DNA of 6,398 nt, from positions 1-6,398 of the forward strand of contig QNDJ01000106.1 in NCBI GenBank assembly GCA_003644825.1. The letters run 5' to 3'. A program made the translations under genes and the position numbers. The notes under the pieces are model-generated. The model was not told the DNA's origin. It did not search any database and worked only from the letters and a program-made list of their open reading frames with translations. Positions 1 to 6,397 of the stretch are shown piece by piece. Origin of the DNA: Candidatus Zhuqueibacterota bacterium. GTDB taxonomy: Bacteria; SM23-31; B21-G16. How positions within the stretch are numbered: position 1 is the first letter of the stretch; each line of letters starts with the position of its first letter.

Positions 1-1
1 A

Positions 2-313
2 AATGACAGAGAATTTGCCCGTAGATTTGTTAATAATTTTATGAATAAAAAACCGTCAGGAAGAAAACTTGTAAGTTTCGAGCTGAGGAAAAGAGGAATT
101 TCTGAACAGATAATAGAAGAAGAACTTGATTCTTTTTTTAGTAAGATAGATGAAAAAGAACTGGCATATAGAGCACTGAAAAAAAAGTTGAAGTCATTGA
201 CCAATTTTTCAATAAATGGTAGAAAGAAAAAAGTTTCCGATTTTCTATTCAGAAGAGGATTTAGCTGGGAAATAATAGACGAGGTAATAAAGGACACAAT
301 ATTGGAAGATTGA
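2..313 (+). CDS. recX: Regulatory protein RecX, C-terminal part (5' end cut by window edge)
   Basis: RecX binds RecA-DNA filaments and modulates, usually inhibits, recombination and SOS activity in the cytoplasm. The frame is already open at base 2 and reads NDREFARRFVNNF before the first Met at 41. That stretch matches the family's FA-R-FV motif, so the Met at 41 is internal and the true start lies upstream of the window. About 103 residues are visible. They contain a G-R-L-SFELRKRGIS segment and a second helical repeat ending KVSDFLFRRGFSWEIIDEVI, the typical RecX tandem three-helix layout (family knowledge). The TGA stop at 311-313 is followed within 24 bases by the probable alaS start. 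The order recX-alaS is common in bacteria, often after recA, so recA may be just off the left edge (inference). The family call is firm; only the missing N-terminus is unknown. Confidence 0.88.
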   Translation, partial: NDREFARRFVNNFMNKKPSGRKLVSFELRKRGISEQIIEEELDSFFSKIDEKELAYRALKKKLKSLTNFSINGRKKKVSDFLFRRGFSWEIIDEVIKDTILED

Positions 314-323
314 AAGGAAAGGG
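314..323 (+). promoter_or_regulatory. Purine-rich ribosome binding region deciding the alaS start
   Basis: The bases AAGGAAAGGG follow directly after the recX stop and contain AGGA and AAGGG. They can pair with the 16S tail about 13 bases before the TTG at 337. The competing in-frame TTG at 310 has only GGAAG one base upstream, which is too close to act. This favours 337, although the spacing is longer than ideal. Confidence 0.4.
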
Positions 324-336
324 AAAAAAAGAAAAA

Positions 337-2991
337 TTGAAATCGATACAGATACGAAATGACTTTATTAAATTTTTTGAAGACAGGGGGCATAAGCATG
401 TTCCTGGTGTTTCTGTTGTTCCTGTAGATGACCCCACCCTTATGTTCACCAATGCTGGTATGAATCAATTTAAAGATGTATTTCTTGGGGAAAGTAAAAG
501 AGACTACACACGAGCGGTGAACCTGCAGAAATGCATAAGGGTAAGTGGAAAACATAATGACCTTGAAGAAGTTGGTAAGGATACAATGCATCATACATTT
601 TTTGAGATGATGGGTAACTGGTCTTTTGGAGATTATTATAAAAAGGAAGCTATTAGATGGGGCTGGGAATTACTTACGGATGTCTGGGAACTCCCCAAGG
701 AGCAACTGTATGCTACTGTTTATCTTGATGACGATGAAGCCGAAGAATTATGGAAAAAGGTTACAGATATTAACCCCTCACATATAAGCAGGTTCGGGAA
801 AGAAGATAATTTCTGGGAGATGGGTGATATTGGACCCTGTGGTCCGTGTTCAGAGATTCATCTTGACAGGGGTGAACATCTCAGTTGTGGGCCTGAATGT
901 GGTGTGAACTGCCCCTGTGGGCGTTTCATTGAAATATGGAACCTTGTATTTATTCAATACAATAGAGATTCTAATGGAAAATTACATGAATTACCGGAAA
1001 AACATGTTGATACCGGTATGGGATTTGAAAGGATTACAGCCATCCTGCAGAATAAAATTTCAAATTATGATACTGATATTTTTCAACCTATAATTGAGAG
1101 AATTGAAGAGCTTACTGGAAAAATATACAAAGAATATGGAGAAAAAGAAAAGGAATCAGTTGCATTCAGGGTATTAGCTGACCATATACGAGCCCTGACC
1201 TTTGCCATTACCGATGGTGCTTTACCTTCCAACGAGGGAAGAGGGTATGTTCTAAGAAGAATTCTAAGAAGGGCAGTACGATTTGGTAGAAATCTGGATA
1301 TGCGTGAACCATTTATTTATAAACTTACATCTTCTGTTGTTGATTCTCTGGGGAATGTTTATACCGAGCTCAAAGAAAGGTGTGATTATGTGGCAAAGGT
1401 AATAAAAGGTGAAGAAGAAAGCTTTGAAGAAACAATTGACAGGGGCATAGATTTCTTTGAAACAGAATCAAAAAAAGCTTTAAAAAGAAAAAGCAAAATA
1501 TTCAGTGGTAAAAGTGCTTTTTACCTTCACGATACCCTCGGTTTTCCTGTGGACCTTACCCAGCTTATGGCTAGGGAAAAGGGTCTCTCGGTCGATATAA
1601 AAGAGTTTCAGAGGTTGATGAAAGAACAGAAGAAAAGGTCAAAAGCTCATTCAGTAAAGGTTTACGATGAAGTGAAGGTATTTGATAAAGAGGTTAAAAT
1701 ACCTGAACAGACGATATTTCTTGATGATTCAATAAAGCTGGAAACAAAAATATACAGCCTCTTTGATGTGGATGATAAACCTGTAAATGTAGTTAAAAAA
1801 GGGGATAAGGTGAAGATATTTCTTGAGGAGACACCCTTTTATGCGGAGTCAGGTGGGCAGGTTGGCGATACAGGTTATATCATTGAGAAAGATGGTAAAG
1901 GTAAAGTAAGAATAGATGATACCCGGAGATTCGGAGAAAAAAGAGTTATTCACATAGGTGAAGTAATTGAGGGTGAAATTGAAGAAGGAATGAATGTTAC
2001 AGCTATTATTGATTATGAAAGAAGATTGAACACAATGAGAAATCATACTGCTACTCACCTGTTACATAAGGCTTTAAGGGAAGTTCTCGGGGAACATGTA
2101 AGGCAATCTGGTTCACTTGTTGCTCCTGATTATCTCAGGTTCGATTTTAATCATTTTAATAGGTTGAGCAGAAATGAAATTGACAAAGTTGAACAAAAAG
2201 TAAATGAATGGGTTCGTAGAAATATACCTGTCAGAGCAGAGAAAGATGTCCCTTTTAAAGAAGCTTTAAAGAGAGGAGCAATGGCTATTTTTGGGGAAAA
2301 GTATGGTGATAGAGTGAGAGTAATAGATATTGGGGGTCATTCTGTAGAATTATGTGGTGGAACTCATCTTCACAATACCGGTGAGATTGGTTATTTTCGA
2401 ATTGTATCCGAAGGGAGTGCTGCAAGTGGTATAAGGAGAATTATTGCGGTTACAGGTGAATATGCAGATAGTTTAATAAGAAAAGAAAAATATGAAATTC
2501 AGGAAGTTAGAGACCTGTTGATGGCAAAAGAAGGAGAATCACCTGCAAAATTGCAGAATTTACTTGAAGAAAAAAAAGAACTTGAAAAAAGGCTGGAAAA
2601 ATTTGAAAAAGAATCTGCTGTTTATTTTGTTAAGACGTTATTTGAAAAAGCCAGAAATATTAATGGAATAAAGGTTATATCGTCAAGGGTTGATTCAAAA
2701 AGTATGGAGTATTTGAAATATCTTGGTGATATTGTTAGGAGAGAGAGTGCTTCTGCTGTAGCTCTTTTCGGGACGGTAATTGAGAAGAAAGTTAATTTTG
2801 TTTGTGTTGTAGGAGATAATTTGATAAAAGAAAAGAAATTCAGAGCTGATGATTTAATTAAGAGTGTTGCAAAAATTGCTGGTGGTGGCGGCGGGGGAAA
2901 AGCTCATCTTGCTACGGCAGGCGGAAAATTCGTTGATAAATTAAATGAAGCTTTAGGTAGTATATTCAAAATTGTAGAGGATAGGCTTTAA
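337..2991 (+). CDS. alaS: Alanyl-tRNA synthetase
   Basis: Class II synthetase that charges tRNA-Ala with alanine and hydrolyses mischarged Ser- or Gly-tRNA-Ala in the cytoplasm. Numbered from TTG 337 it has 884 residues, close to E. coli AlaS (876). The N-terminal catalytic domain holds DDPTLMFTNAGMNQFKDVFLG (about 31-51), EIWNLVF, and DHIRALTFAITDGALPSNEG from about 282. The editing domain has the zinc ligands H570 and H574 (HTATH) and C673 and H677 (CGGTH), matching H564, H568, C666 and H670 of the E. coli enzyme. A charged coiled-coil stretch near 735-760 leads into the C-Ala domain, which ends with a Gly-rich loop at 849-854 and HLATAGGK. A cysteine cluster C184-C188-C192-C194 sits before EIWNLVF, as in some other bacterial AlaS. 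Another in-frame TTG at 310 overlaps the recX stop as TTGA and would add nine lysine-rich residues. I prefer 337 because MKSIQIRNDFIKFF aligns with the usual N-terminus. The gene is intact. Confidence 0.97.
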   Translation: MKSIQIRNDFIKFFEDRGHKHVPGVSVVPVDDPTLMFTNAGMNQFKDVFLGESKRDYTRAVNLQKCIRVSGKHNDLEEVGKDTMHHTFFEMMGNWSFGDYYKKEAIRWGWELLTDVWELPKEQLYATVYLDDDEAEELWKKVTDINPSHISRFGKEDNFWEMGDIGPCGPCSEIHLDRGEHLSCGPECGVNCPCGRFIEIWNLVFIQYNRDSNGKLHELPEKHVDTGMGFERITAILQNKISNYDTDIFQPIIERIEELTGKIYKEYGEKEKESVAFRVLADHIRALTFAITDGALPSNEGRGYVLRRILRRAVRFGRNLDMREPFIYKLTSSVVDSLGNVYTELKERCDYVAKVIKGEEESFEETIDRGIDFFETESKKALKRKSKIFSGKSAFYLHDTLGFPVDLTQLMAREKGLSVDIKEFQRLMKEQKKRSKAHSVKVYDEVKVFDKEVKIPEQTIFLDDSIKLETKIYSLFDVDDKPVNVVKKGDKVKIFLEETPFYAESGGQVGDTGYIIEKDGKGKVRIDDTRRFGEKRVIHIGEVIEGEIEEGMNVTAIIDYERRLNTMRNHTATHLLHKALREVLGEHVRQSGSLVAPDYLRFDFNHFNRLSRNEIDKVEQKVNEWVRRNIPVRAEKDVPFKEALKRGAMAIFGEKYGDRVRVIDIGGHSVELCGGTHLHNTGEIGYFRIVSEGSAASGIRRIIAVTGEYADSLIRKEKYEIQEVRDLLMAKEGESPAKLQNLLEEKKELEKRLEKFEKESAVYFVKTLFEKARNINGIKVISSRVDSKSMEYLKYLGDIVRRESASAVALFGTVIEKKVNFVCVVGDNLIKEKKFRADDLIKSVAKIAGGGGGGKAHLATAGGKFVDKLNEALGSIFKIVEDRL

Positions 2992-2994
2992 AAA

Positions 2995-3741
2995 TTGGTA
3001 ATATTTAACAGATTATTAAAAACATCTACAGAGAAGGGAGCTGCCTTTCTTCTGTTGATTGACCCGGATAAAATTGAAAAAAAAGAGTTATCAAAGCTTA
3101 TTGTTGATGGTGTAAAGGGTGGTGTGGATGCATTTCTGGTAGGGTCAAGTTTTTTAATGAATAATTCAATTCACGATACCCTGAAACTAATAAAAAGTGA
3201 AACTGACCTTCCTGTGATATTATTCCCTGGAAGTGTTAATCAGGTGTCGAGATATGCTGATGCAATTCTTTATATATCTTTAATAAGTGGGAGGAATCCT
3301 GATTATTTATTTGGGTATCATGTAATAGCTGCTCCCCTGCTTAAAGAGATGGAACTTGAAGTAATTCCTACCGGATATATACTTATTGAATCAGAGAAGA
3401 TGAGTTCAATAGAATTTATAACCAATACAAAACCTATCCCCAGGAATAAAAAGGAACTGGTAATGGCACATGCCCTTGCTGCAGAGTATATGGGTATGAA
3501 ACTGATTTATCTTGAGGGGGGTAGTGGTGCAGAAATATCTGTTCCAGAAAATATTGTTTTGAGCGTGAAGGAGTATGTTTCAAGTCCTGTAATGGTTGGT
3601 GGAGGAATAAAAGCTCCTGAAATAGCAAGAAAAATAGTTGAATCTGGAGCTTCCTTTGTAGTTGTGGGGGATGCAATAGAGAAAAATAGAAATCTTTCAT
3701 TGATAGAAGAATTTGCAGATGCAGTACATATAAAATTATAG
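2995..3741 (+). CDS. Geranylgeranylglyceryl-phosphate synthase (GGGPS/PcrB family)
   Basis: Predicted TIM-barrel prenyltransferase joining a polyprenyl diphosphate to sn-glycerol-1-phosphate, the first ether-bond step of archaeal-type lipids. Motifs in the 248-residue product are LIDPDK (21-26, the Mg-diphosphate Asp region), GGVDAFLVGSS (42-52), ILFPGS (75-80), SGRNP (98-102), IPTGYIL (124-130), YLEGGSGA (172-179), GGGI (202-205) and VVGDAIE (223-229). The last three correspond to the glycerol-phosphate-binding loops of the family. The LISGRNP and PTGYIL signatures resemble the bacterial/archaeal group II enzymes of Bacteroidetes type rather than PcrB of Firmicutes, from memory of the family. 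The start is TTG, three bases after the alaS stop, with AGAGGATAGG upstream inside alaS, which suggests coupled translation. No sn-glycerol-1-phosphate dehydrogenase or second prenyltransferase is visible here, so the final lipid and exact prenyl length are unknown. The family call is strong; the substrate is inferred. Confidence 0.9.
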   Translation: MVIFNRLLKTSTEKGAAFLLLIDPDKIEKKELSKLIVDGVKGGVDAFLVGSSFLMNNSIHDTLKLIKSETDLPVILFPGSVNQVSRYADAILYISLISGRNPDYLFGYHVIAAPLLKEMELEVIPTGYILIESEKMSSIEFITNTKPIPRNKKELVMAHALAAEYMGMKLIYLEGGSGAEISVPENIVLSVKEYVSSPVMVGGGIKAPEIARKIVESGASFVVVGDAIEKNRNLSLIEEFADAVHIKL

Positions 3742-3748
3742 ATTTATA

Positions 3749-4330
3749 ATGGAAAAGATTATTAAAAAAGAACTTGAAGAATCTTCAGATGTAATATCGA
3801 AAATATCGAGTATGTGTATTAATGAAATCAGGGAATCAGCTGAAGTTATTTCTCGGTGCCTGAAAAATGGTGGCAAAGTTTTATTATGTGGTAATGGAGG
3901 TAGTGCTGCTGATTCTCAACATATTGCAACTGAACTGGTAATTAGATTAACTTCTGAGCTCGATAGAAGGGCTCTACCGGCTATTGCTCTTACAACAAAT
4001 ACTTCTATTCTTACTGCAGGAGCAAATGACTATGGATTTGAGTATGTTTTTTCAAGACAGGTTGAGGCTTTTGGTAAGTCAGGTGATGTTTTGATAGGAA
4101 TAAGTACAAGTGGAAATTCTGAAAATGTTGTTAAGGCGATTATTGCTGCAAAAAAATCTGGCCTTTTTACCATTGGATTACTTGGCGGAAATGGTGGAAA
4201 GTTGAAAGAGATTGTTGACCTGAGTATTATTATTCCAAGTGATAGAACAACTCGAATTCAGGAAGGACACTGTGTTGTAGGACATATCCTGTGTAAGCTG
4301 ATTGAAAAGAAACTGTTCTGCGGGGTTTGA
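3749..4330 (+). CDS. gmhA: Sedoheptulose-7-phosphate isomerase (phosphoheptose isomerase)
   Basis: SIS-domain enzyme turning sedoheptulose 7-phosphate into D-glycero-D-manno-heptose 7-phosphate, the first step towards the ADP- or GDP-heptose used in LPS core, S-layer or other glycans. The 193-residue product matches the usual family length. CGNGGSAAD (47-55) and ISTSGNS (118-124) are the sugar-phosphate binding loops. H58, E62, Q171 and H179 align with the zinc and catalytic positions H61, E65, Q172 and H180 of E. coli GmhA. E62 and H179 argue against the related DnaA-binding protein DiaA, which lacks these residues. The ATG lies seven bases after the previous stop and has no recognisable Shine-Dalgarno, so translation probably depends on coupling to the upstream gene. 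It is followed almost without gap by a phosphatase-family gene, which may act in the same pathway (inference). Confidence 0.92.
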   Translation: MEKIIKKELEESSDVISKISSMCINEIRESAEVISRCLKNGGKVLLCGNGGSAADSQHIATELVIRLTSELDRRALPAIALTTNTSILTAGANDYGFEYVFSRQVEAFGKSGDVLIGISTSGNSENVVKAIIAAKKSGLFTIGLLGGNGGKLKEIVDLSIIIPSDRTTRIQEGHCVVGHILCKLIEKKLFCGV

Positions 4331-4332
4331 TT

Positions 4333-5139
4333 ATGGAAACTGAAAAGGAAAAATTTCTTGAAGTAGCTTTTTATGCCGCTGAAGAAGCCGGTAAAATATT
4401 GATGAAAAATTATGGAAAAAAAACAAAAATTACTCTGAAAGGCGAAATTAATATTGTTACCGATGTTGACATCAAATCTGAAAAGAGTATTATTAACATT
4501 ATTAAAAGAGAGTATCCATCCCATAATTTTTTGTCTGAAGAATCTACAAGTGAAAAGGTTGAGTCAGAATATTTATGGATAATAGACCCTCTTGATGGAA
4601 CTACAAATTATTCTCACGCATACCCTCATTTTTGTGTTTCAATTGCTCTTGCGATTTCCAGTAAAGTGGAAATAGGCGTGGTATTTGACCCTGTAAGAAA
4701 AGAAAGGTTTCATTCAGTCAGGGGAAAAGGTGCTTTTTTAAATGGCAGATTAATTAAACCATCTCAGAATTCTTCTTTAAATAGTTCATTAATAGCAACA
4801 GGTTTTCCTTATGATTTAAGAGAAGATTCAAAGAATAACATTGCAATCCATGACCATCTTTTACTGAGGGCATTAGCTGTCAGGAGGAGTGGGTCTGCAG
4901 CCCTTGATTTATGCTATGTCGCTTCGGGAAGGCTTGATGGTTTCTGGGAATTAAAACTCTCACCCTGGGATGTTGCTGCTGGAGGATTGATTATTGAAGA
5001 AGCTGGTGGAAAAATTACAGATTTTTCTGACAGAGCTTATTCTATCTATACATCGGAGATTCTTGCGACAAATTCACTTATTCATGAGGAAATGAGACTG
5101 GAAATAATTTCTGCTTATGATAAATTTACGTATGAATGA
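4333..5139 (+). CDS. Inositol monophosphatase family protein (SuhB/HisN-like phosphatase)
   Basis: Mg-dependent, Li-sensitive-type phosphomonoesterase of 268 residues, the usual family length. Motif A is WIIDPLDGTTNY (82-93) and motif B is SPWDVAAGGLIIEEAGG (210-226). Predicted metal ligands E69, D85, D88 and D213 match E70, D90, D93 and D220 of human IMPase, so it should be catalytically competent. VTDVD (42-46) is the usual N-terminal signature. Family members act on inositol 1-phosphate, fructose 1,6-bisphosphate, histidinol phosphate or PAP, and sequence alone does not decide which. The ATG at 4333 is preferred over the in-frame TTG at 4327 because GCGGGG lies seven bases before it. Adjacency to gmhA raises the possibility of a sugar-phosphate substrate, but this is speculative. 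It appears to be the last gene of the five-gene operon. Confidence 0.9.
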   Translation: METEKEKFLEVAFYAAEEAGKILMKNYGKKTKITLKGEINIVTDVDIKSEKSIINIIKREYPSHNFLSEESTSEKVESEYLWIIDPLDGTTNYSHAYPHFCVSIALAISSKVEIGVVFDPVRKERFHSVRGKGAFLNGRLIKPSQNSSLNSSLIATGFPYDLREDSKNNIAIHDHLLLRALAVRRSGSAALDLCYVASGRLDGFWELKLSPWDVAAGGLIIEEAGGKITDFSDRAYSIYTSEILATNSLIHEEMRLEIISAYDKFTYE

Positions 5140-5170
5140 AAAATTTTTTTTAATTCTCTTAAGTGGAACA

Positions 5171-5198
5171 TTGAATTTTGGAATTAGTAAAATAAAAT
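5171..5198 (+). promoter_or_regulatory. Candidate sigma-70-type promoter upstream of the lipoprotein gene
   Basis: TTGAAT (5171-5176) and TAAAAT (5193-5198) are separated by 16 bases, and both are near consensus for -35 and -10 boxes. They lie in the only gap of more than 100 bases between genes, ahead of a strong ribosome binding site. In AT-rich DNA such matches arise by chance, so support is modest. Predicted transcription would begin near 5205, giving a leader of about 40 bases. Confidence 0.35.
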
Positions 5199-5234
5199 TA
5201 GAATTAATGAACCATAGTATAAAAATGCATATTT

Positions 5235-5240
5235 AGGAGG
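5235..5240 (+). promoter_or_regulatory. Strong Shine-Dalgarno of the lipoprotein gene
   Basis: A perfect AGGAGG lies five bases before the ATG at 5246. It is the only full consensus site seen at a gene start in this window, in contrast to the weak or absent sites in the upstream operon. It fixes the start of the following gene and suggests independent, efficient translation. Confidence 0.8.
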
Positions 5241-5245
5241 AAAAT

Positions 5246-5662
5246 ATGATTTCAGTGAAAAATGTTGTGGTTATTCTTTTATTTGTTGGTTTATTATTCT
5301 TTTTCTGTGGTAAAAGCGAGAATACTCCTTTTACTGTTACGGGCACAGTTTATCTGAATAATCAACCTAAAGCTAATGTTGAGGTAGAATTTGGGGTTAA
5401 ATCTGCAGGTAATTATGCACCATCACCATGGAAAGAGAACATTAAAAAAACAAGCAGTGATGGCTCTTTTTCTTTTTCTACCACAGATTACGGATACCAG
5501 TGCAGGCTGCGGGTGAAAAATCCTATTACAGGTGATTGGGAAATAGGAAATGGAGAAAAAGGATATCTTTATTATGAAAATGGTAAAGGGAAAACAAAAA
5601 GCGGCGGTAAATGGACTCATGATTTCTACCTTACTGGTATGGATAAACCGACTCAAAAATAA
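5246..5662 (+). CDS. Putative lipoprotein with a small beta-sandwich-like domain, function unknown
   Basis: I do not recognise a named family for this 138-residue protein. Residues 1-20 form a hydrophobic export signal with Lys5, followed by Cys21-Gly-Lys-Ser, which looks like lipoprotein processing at Cys21. The residues before the Cys are Phe-Phe-Phe, not the usual small residue at -1, so the lipobox is atypical and simple signal-anchor retention is possible. From about residue 29, FTVTGTVYLNNQPKANVEVEFG and then SSDGSFSFST recall the carboxypeptidase-regulatory-like or transthyretin-like beta-sandwich, where a G-V strand, a short turn and a D-G-F strand alternate. The C-terminal half is rich in Gly, Lys and aromatic residues and has no recognised motif. 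The start is secured by AGGAGG five bases upstream. Together with the following barrel gene it may form an envelope pair, which is an inference from adjacency only. Confidence 0.75.
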   Translation: MISVKNVVVILLFVGLLFFFCGKSENTPFTVTGTVYLNNQPKANVEVEFGVKSAGNYAPSPWKENIKKTSSDGSFSFSTTDYGYQCRLRVKNPITGDWEIGNGEKGYLYYENGKGKTKSGGKWTHDFYLTGMDKPTQK

Positions 5663-5706
5663 TGGGGTATGTTAAAAAAACGATTTTAAATATGTTTATA
5701 AATGCA

Positions 5707-5736
5707 AAACCCGCTTTTTGTTATAAAAGCGGGTTT
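5707..5736 (+). terminator. GC-core hairpin, probable intrinsic terminator after the lipoprotein gene
   Basis: A perfect 12-bp inverted repeat has arms AAACCCGCTTTT (5707-5718) and AAAAGCGGGTTT (5725-5736) with a 6-base loop. It lies 44 bases after the lipoprotein stop. The core CCCGC/GCGGG flanked by A and T runs is typical of a rho-independent terminator and could work in both directions. The T-run after the stem is short (TTT, then GATTTAT), so termination may be partial. Alternatively it may be a leader hairpin of the next gene, whose start is 17 bases downstream. Confidence 0.6.
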
Positions 5737-5744
5737 GATTTATC

Positions 5745-5748
5745 AGGA
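5745..5748 (+). promoter_or_regulatory. Ribosome binding site deciding the start of the barrel gene
   Basis: AGGA lies four bases before the ATG at 5753, just outside the hairpin. The earlier in-frame ATG at 5702 has no such site and would make the hairpin coding sequence, so this element supports the shorter protein. Confidence 0.55.
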
Positions 5749-5752
5749 AAAT

Positions 5753-6397
5753 ATGAGAAATAAAATATTAATAATCATTTTTTTCTATTTAATGATATTA
5801 TTTCTTTTGAGAGGAAGTTCGTATTCTCAGTTCCATTTTACGGATGATAGGTTCTGGATTACTATTTCTGGTGGGCTTGGAATGCCGCAAAAAAGTAGTA
5901 GTGAATACCTTTTTCCACGTTATGGTTTTATTGGTGGAACAGGTTTTGCTTTTAACCTGTTCAATATTTTTGACCTGCAATCTGGTATATATGGTATGTA
6001 TTCAATTTCTGCAGAGAAAATAATATATGCCCCACCTTTAAGCAGTTTAATGGTGGAAGGTAAATACAAACCGAAATTTAATGTAGTCTGGTTTTCTCAG
6101 GATGTTATGATAACTTTATCAGAGTCAAGTCAAAACCTTATGTATGGTCTTCTTGGAGCAGGTATCTATTATGTTCAACTGACGAGACAAAAAACCGAAA
6201 GCAGTTCAGGTCTAATAACAGGAGGAAAACCTGAAAATATAACCAGAAATTCTTTTGGAATTAATTTAGGGTTCGGGAATAGAATAGCTTCTGTTTTTTA
6301 TGGCCTGGATGTGGTTATAGAGATTCGTTATCATTTTCTTCTTTCTTTCAGTCCATATCCAAGATTTTCTTCCATTGTTATAGGTATTATGTTTTAA
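5753..6397 (+). CDS. Putative small outer-membrane beta-barrel protein, function unknown
   Basis: A 214-residue exported protein that I cannot assign to a named family. From ATG 5753 it begins MRNK, followed by a hydrophobic stretch (about 5-19) and SSYSQ, a good Sec signal peptide with likely cleavage after Ser25. The mature part alternates polar and hydrophobic residues in amphipathic strands separated by Gly- and Ser-rich turns: FWITISGGLG, GFIGGTGFAFN, IFDLQSGIYGMYSI, NLMYGLLGAGIYYVQL, SFGINLGFG and IEIRYHFLL. It ends IVIGIMF with a terminal Phe, the usual outer-membrane assembly signal. Size and strand count fit an 8-stranded or similar small barrel. A longer frame from 5702 would place 17 extra residues before the signal peptide and run through the hairpin, so it is unlikely. 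The gene is complete: its stop is one base before the window end. It lies 90 bases after the lipoprotein gene, and the intervening hairpin may uncouple the two. Confidence 0.72.
   Translation: MRNKILIIIFFYLMILFLLRGSSYSQFHFTDDRFWITISGGLGMPQKSSSEYLFPRYGFIGGTGFAFNLFNIFDLQSGIYGMYSISAEKIIYAPPLSSLMVEGKYKPKFNVVWFSQDVMITLSESSQNLMYGLLGAGIYYVQLTRQKTESSSGLITGGKPENITRNSFGINLGFGNRIASVFYGLDVVIEIRYHFLLSFSPYPRFSSIVIGIMF

Noticed and set aside
41-313. recX as a complete short gene starting at the ATG at 41
   Set aside because: The frame is open to the left edge and encodes the conserved RecX segment with FARRFV before this Met, so the gene is cut by the window, not short.
1849-2058. Minus-strand open frame inside alaS, with similar ones at 261-452, 3434-3700, 4258-4524, 5423-5656 and 5798-5980
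   Set aside because: All lie opposite well-supported + strand genes or their ends, have no recognisable motif, and look like shadows of the coding frame.
2878-2901. Six-glycine run in AlaS as a low-complexity insertion or repeat expansion
   Set aside because: The C-Ala domain of AlaS normally has a Gly-rich loop here before the A-x-A-GG motif, so it is a family feature with only slightly more Gly.
3749-4330. SIS protein as the DnaA-binding protein DiaA
   Set aside because: Glu62 and His179, catalytic in GmhA and absent from DiaA, are present.
5139-5151. A5-T8 run after the phosphatase gene as a terminator
   Set aside because: It has a T-tract but no GC-containing stem before it; an A/T-only fold is too weak to call.
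5150-5207. Inverted repeat TTAATTC (5150-5156) and GAATTAA (5201-5207) as an operator
   Set aside because: Seven A/T-dominated bases at long separation are expected by chance in this AT-rich gap.
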